Of a DNA stretch of 10,798 bases, positions 7,763-10,798 are shown in pieces. Each line of letters opens with the position of its first letter. Position 1 is the first letter of the stretch. Source of the DNA: Candidatus Altimarinota bacterium. GTDB taxonomy: Bacteria; Patescibacteriota; Gracilibacteria; BD1-5; UBA6164. The stretch is taken from positions 1 to 10,798 of the forward strand of contig JAHDGX010000034.1 of NCBI GenBank assembly GCA_020631575.1, read 5' to 3'. The notes below the pieces were generated by a model. It worked only from the letters and a program-made list of their open reading frames with translations. It was not told where the DNA came from and ran no database searches. Position numbers and translations under genes: made by a program.

Positions 7763-8134
7763 ATGAATACTCAAAAAGTATCAACTCTATTTCTCTATGG
7801 AATCATAACATTCTGAATACTTTGATCAGGGCAGCTCGCACTGAATGAGTTTTACAATTCTCCTATATGCCCTACTATCCTAAATATCCCAGCATGTTAT
7901 ATCATACTATGATGTTTTCTATGATTATGACTCATACAAGCAGCTTGACTGAAAAATAAATATTTCTACTTAGTTGCTGCCCTTCCTCTATCAATAGCAC
8001 TCTATGGTACTATATTCCAAATATTTTGATGAGTAGAGTGTCCCAAAACAAGCTGATGAATCCCCATGTGTTTTATCTCACTATGACTATTTCTTGGTAT
8101 TGTAATACTAGAATATATCTCTTCTAAAAAATAA
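7763..8134 (+). CDS. Small four-helix membrane protein with duplicated CP…IPxC motif
   Basis: A 123-residue protein with four hydrophobic segments. It is built of two similar halves: CPTILNIPACYIILGCFLG in the first and CPKTSGGIPMCFISLGLFLG in the second. Each has a Cys pair 9-10 residues apart at the start of a helix (helices 2 and 4), so the pairs are likely to face the same side of the membrane. The motif faintly recalls the Cys…GIP signature of VKOR-type proteins, but the usual CxxC is missing and I cannot assign a family. A role in thiol/disulfide or metal chemistry is possible and fits the redox-rich neighbourhood; that is inference. It starts 4 nt after the FG-GAP gene and is the last gene of the operon; its stop lies inside the terminator stem. 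Confidence 0.88.
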
Positions 8135-8158
8135 AACAGCTTACGCTGTTTTATTTTT
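8127..8158. terminator. Shared bidirectional terminator between convergent genes
   Basis: AAAAATAAAACAGC pairs with GCTGTTTTATTTTT around a TTAC loop. It ends the plus-strand operon (stop 8132-8134) and the minus-strand gene (stop 8141-8143). Both stop codons and the last codons of both genes lie inside the hairpin. Confidence 0.88.
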
Positions 8159-8725
8159 TAGACTTCACATATGAGGAGATGTAAGTAGATCTCAAAGATT
8201 AAGTGTTATACCGTTCGTTCCCTTAAAAATTCACCTGTCATTAGGGTCATACCAGTCTCATTCACTTCAATATTTACGAAATTGTATAATACTCATAAAT
8301 CTACTTTTATCTCATCAGGAAAGAGTATCATAAATTTCCTTGAGGCTTTTTACCGTGAACACATCTCTTCAGTGAACAAGTGATTTTAAAGGAGACTGAT
8401 TATTTACGACCTTTACTTCGATATAACTATCAGTTGTTAAAATACCTGCTGGTTCATTAAATCATGGCTCTAGATTTGCAACAGGTCAATCTATGTCTTG
8501 TGATGTTACTCTTGTTACCATTCAAGGGTCTCCTCAAACCATATCAGATTTTTGAAGAACAAGAGCAGTACTTTCAGCAGTATCTGAGCATTGATCTGTT
8601 ACTCTTTGTAACATAGCCTCTGCTTTTCTCTCCTGGGATGGATTATGCATTACATCTACAAAATTTCCTACTGATGTAGGAATATCTGCTTCTGGATCTT
8701 TCTTTCTAAAAAATGAGAATGCCAT
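8141..8725 (-). CDS. Hypothetical soluble protein
   Basis: A 194-residue protein with no signal peptide or membrane segment. The N-terminus is MAFSFFRKKDPEAD; residues about 25-60 look helical (ERKAEAMLQRV…ESTALVLQKS). The C-terminal half is richer in predicted strand and contains TVKSLKEIYDTLSGGDKSRF and a Trp/Asp/Gly-rich segment, GDWYDPNDRG. I recognise no family. It has its own promoter just upstream and is probably monocistronic. Conserved-looking glycines in the C-terminal half are UGA, so it is native to the recoded genome. Confidence 0.8.
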
Positions 8726-8754
8726 AATAGTATTTTTATAGATAAATTTTATTT

Positions 8755-8781
8755 ATTTTACATAAAAATATTATTTGTCAA
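8755..8781 (-). promoter_or_regulatory. Sigma70-type promoter of the hypothetical gene
   Basis: On the minus strand, TTGACA (8776-8781) and TAAAAT (8755-8760) are separated by 15 nt. The -10 lies 30 nt before the ATG at 8725. This is the only place in the window with a perfect -35 hexamer, in contrast to the ccdA and kinase promoters. Confidence 0.5.
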
Positions 8782-8791
8782 ATATTTATCT

Positions 8792-9718
8792 TTATGCTTT
8801 ATATAACTTATAAAGACTATTGAAAAATAAATAGAGCGAGAGAAAACCTCATAATAAAAAATAAGCTGCATTCATTTCTATCTCTATATTATAAGCATAC
8901 ATTCAAATATATACAAAGCTCGCAATTATAGGAATTATAATAGAGGTGAGATATCTATTTTCTGGAACCTTTTGTAGCATCAGAATGTCCTTATCTCATC
9001 ATAGTTTTACTGACTTTCAAAGAGATGTATAACATATATAGACAAGAGGAATAAGTACGAGAGAATATGGGAAATAAATAATTCCATTTCACATCAAAAA
9101 AGACAGTCCTACGAGTCAATAAATCATTTTCTCTTCTCATGCTCATATATGTTTTATAGATTTTCCGCAATAGTCATACATTATATGTCAAAGTAGAAAA
9201 ATAGTATATCAAAAAAATAATTGAGATATGTATATTCATGGAGTTCTCCATTCAAAGAGTATCTCCCCTGAAGCAAGTTCTCATCATGCATTCCAAGAAT
9301 ATGATGCCCATAGTCATAATAGAAATCATAAAAACACACTATATAAGAATATTTTTTTGTAACTCCCCTCTAAAAAGATTTTTCTAAAAAAATAGAAAAA
9401 CAAGACTATACTTATTAATGCATGCCAAGCTAGACTTGTCCAAATCAGAGAGAAAGGGAGTGATTCATATAAAATACCTACTAATCATCACTCAATTAAA
9501 AAACCAAAAATTGATCATGTTATAAAAAATCATGCAAAGTTCCTAATATCGTACTTTGAAATAAGCAATAACATTAAATATCCGTAAAGCCCATAAAGAA
9601 GAAATAATATATAGAATCCCGAATCAATATGTACTTCGTAAAATAAAAGCTCAGAAATAGAAGCAAGAATCATTCAAATTCCTGTAAAGCAAAGAAACTT
9701 CGATAGTAATAATTTCAT
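8792..9718 (-). CDS. Polytopic membrane protein of unknown function
   Basis: A 308-residue protein, continuous with UGA as Gly, with about nine hydrophobic segments and short polar loops. Loop segments include GGELASGEILFEWRTPG near the middle and DYCGKSIKHIGAGEEK. I see no catalytic motif and recognise no family. The ATG at 9718 is the first in-frame start and opens a hydrophobic first helix; it directly follows the T run of a terminator-like hairpin, leaving no room for a ribosome binding site. If translation starts later, the next in-frame ATG is at residue 17. It lies between glutamate dehydrogenase and the hypothetical gene with no obvious functional link. Confidence 0.82.
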
Positions 9719-9722
9719 AAAA

Positions 9723-9754
9723 AAAGTTATAGAATATATAATTACTATAACTTT
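9723..9754 (-). terminator. AT-rich terminator-like hairpin after glutamate dehydrogenase
   Basis: AAAGTTATAG pairs with CTATAACTTT around a 12-nt loop, and on the minus strand a run of seven T follows. It lies about 19 nt past the gdhA stop. The stem is weak (mostly A-T) and its T run touches the next gene's ATG. Confidence 0.55.
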
Positions 9755-9772
9755 AAATAATGAAAAACAAAA

Positions 9773-10798
9773 CTACACCCCTCCTCTATCTTTCATCGCA
9801 TCAAATATTCTCTGCATAGCGACAATAAATGCTCCTGCTCTATAGGTCGTATTGTACTTTTTTGCTGTCTCATAAACATTAATTGCAGCTTCTACAATCT
9901 TCTTTTTGAGTCTTTCTTGAATTTCATCTGCTTCCCAATAAAAGTTCATATCATTTTGGACTCCTTCAAAATAACTCACCATAACTCAGCCAGCATTTGC
10001 GAGTATATCAGGGATAACATCTATGTTAGTCTTCTCAAGAATCTCATCGGCTTTTGGGGTAATTGGACCATTTGCTAATTCTAAGATGAGCTTTGCTTTT
10101 ACTTTATCTGCATTTTCCTGTGTTATTTGATTCTCAAGTGCAGCCGGCACAAGGATATCACAATCTTGGTATAACACTTCTTTTGCGTCTAATTTCTCAA
10201 ACTCTCAGCTGTAATCTATGACTGATTTTCTTTGTGATTTTAAATCTTTGAGTTGTACGATATCTAATCCAGAACTATTAAAGATTCCTCACCTTGAATC
10301 TGAAATTCCTGTTATAATTGCTCCCTTTTCTATCATGAGTTCTGCCATAGTAAGGCCAGCATTTCATGCTCATTGGATACAAAGGGTTTTTCCGTCAAGA
10401 CTATCATCTCTGAGTTCAAGTATTTTTTCTAGAACATACACTCATCCCTGAGCCGTTGCTTGATTTCTTCATTTTGATCCTCAACATGATAAAGGTTTTC
10501 CTGTAAAGCTTCCAGGAGAGTATTTTCAAACAAGTGTAGAGTATTCATCCATCATCCAGGCCATTATTTGTGGAGTTGTGTTTACATCAGGAGCTGGAAC
10601 ATCACTCTCAGGACCTATATACTTATAGATTTGACGTACATATCATCTTGAGAGTCTTTCAAGCTCTCCCTCGGAAAGCTCCTTTGGATCTACTATTATT
10701 CATCCCTTTCCTCCACCAAGTGGGATATCGATAACTGCACACTTAAATGTCATCCAGGTAGAAAGGGCTTTTACCTCATCCCTATTTACATCTGGATG
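9773..10798 (-). CDS. gdhA: Glutamate dehydrogenase (N-terminus beyond window)
   Basis: Interconverts glutamate with 2-oxoglutarate and ammonia using NAD(P). 341 codons are visible; roughly the first 80-90 residues are missing. Visible marks in order: TWMTFKCAVIDIPLGGGKGG with the substrate-binding Lys, the VPAPDVNT segment with the catalytic Asp, FTGKPLSCGGSKGR, the nucleotide-binding QGAGNAG turn, then LVPAALENQIT, LELANGPITPKAD and IPDILANAGGVMVSYFE near the C-terminus, all typical of hexameric Glu/Leu/Phe/Val dehydrogenases. About 11 glycines are UGA, including those in the nucleotide-binding turn, the GGGKGG loop and the NAGG segment. The C-terminus ends with TAG at 9773. It is unrelated in function to the redox genes on the left. 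Confidence 0.95.

Noticed and set aside
1..10798. tRNA, rRNA, CRISPR array, insertion sequence or phage genes
   Set aside because: The intergenic gaps are short and contain only promoters and hairpins; no cloverleaf, regular spaced repeat or transposase/integrase motif was seen.

Overview
The window reads as AT-rich bacterial DNA that uses UGA as a glycine codon (translation table 25). Under the standard code every gene here except part of one is cut into short pieces. With UGA read as Gly, long intact proteins appear and the UGA codons fall on conserved glycines (MsrA, the OmpR-type response regulator, the histidine kinase G-boxes, glutamate dehydrogenase, FG-GAP calcium loops). That code is known from the candidate phyla Gracilibacteria (BD1-5) and Absconditabacteria (SR1); the sequence does not let me choose between them. 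No start codon has a clear Shine-Dalgarno sequence.

Layout. Minus strand, 1-1871: an envelope thiol/repair operon made of a CcdA membrane electron transporter, a TlpA-like thioredoxin domain (together a DipZ-type protein, split by a frame break at an A9 tract) and a membrane-anchored MsrA that runs off the left edge. Minus strand, 1993-3176: a lipoprotein with two nearly identical thioredoxin domains, plus a third thioredoxin domain reached only across a second A9 frame break. Minus strand, 3251-5304: a histidine kinase followed by its OmpR-family response regulator. Plus strand, 5501-8134: a three-gene operon with a six-helix membrane protein, a membrane-anchored FG-GAP/ASPIC-UnbV beta-propeller protein, and a small membrane protein built from two copies of a CP...IPxC motif. 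Minus strand, 8141-8725: an unknown soluble protein. Minus strand, 8792-9718: a polytopic membrane protein of unknown function. Minus strand, 9773 to the right edge: glutamate dehydrogenase, lacking its N-terminus. There is no gene-free stretch over 300 bases; the longest gap is the divergent promoter region 5305-5500.

How the parts may work together. CcdA would move electrons from cytoplasmic thioredoxin to the TlpA domain and perhaps to the triple-thioredoxin lipoprotein, which could keep the membrane-anchored MsrA and other extracytoplasmic thiols reduced. The kinase promoter and the ccdA promoter share one architecture: two TTTAAG-like half-sites 11 bp apart, with the proximal one exactly 9 nt from a TATAAT box. 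A related pair lies at the same distance before the lipoprotein. I infer that the response regulator may control its own operon and the thiol genes.

The strongest unusual signals are the two A9 tracts, where a single extra A joins two domains in frame; the shared promoter architecture; the complete absence of UGA-Gly from the duplicated thioredoxin domains in a genome that otherwise uses UGA heavily; and the duplicated-cysteine-motif membrane protein.
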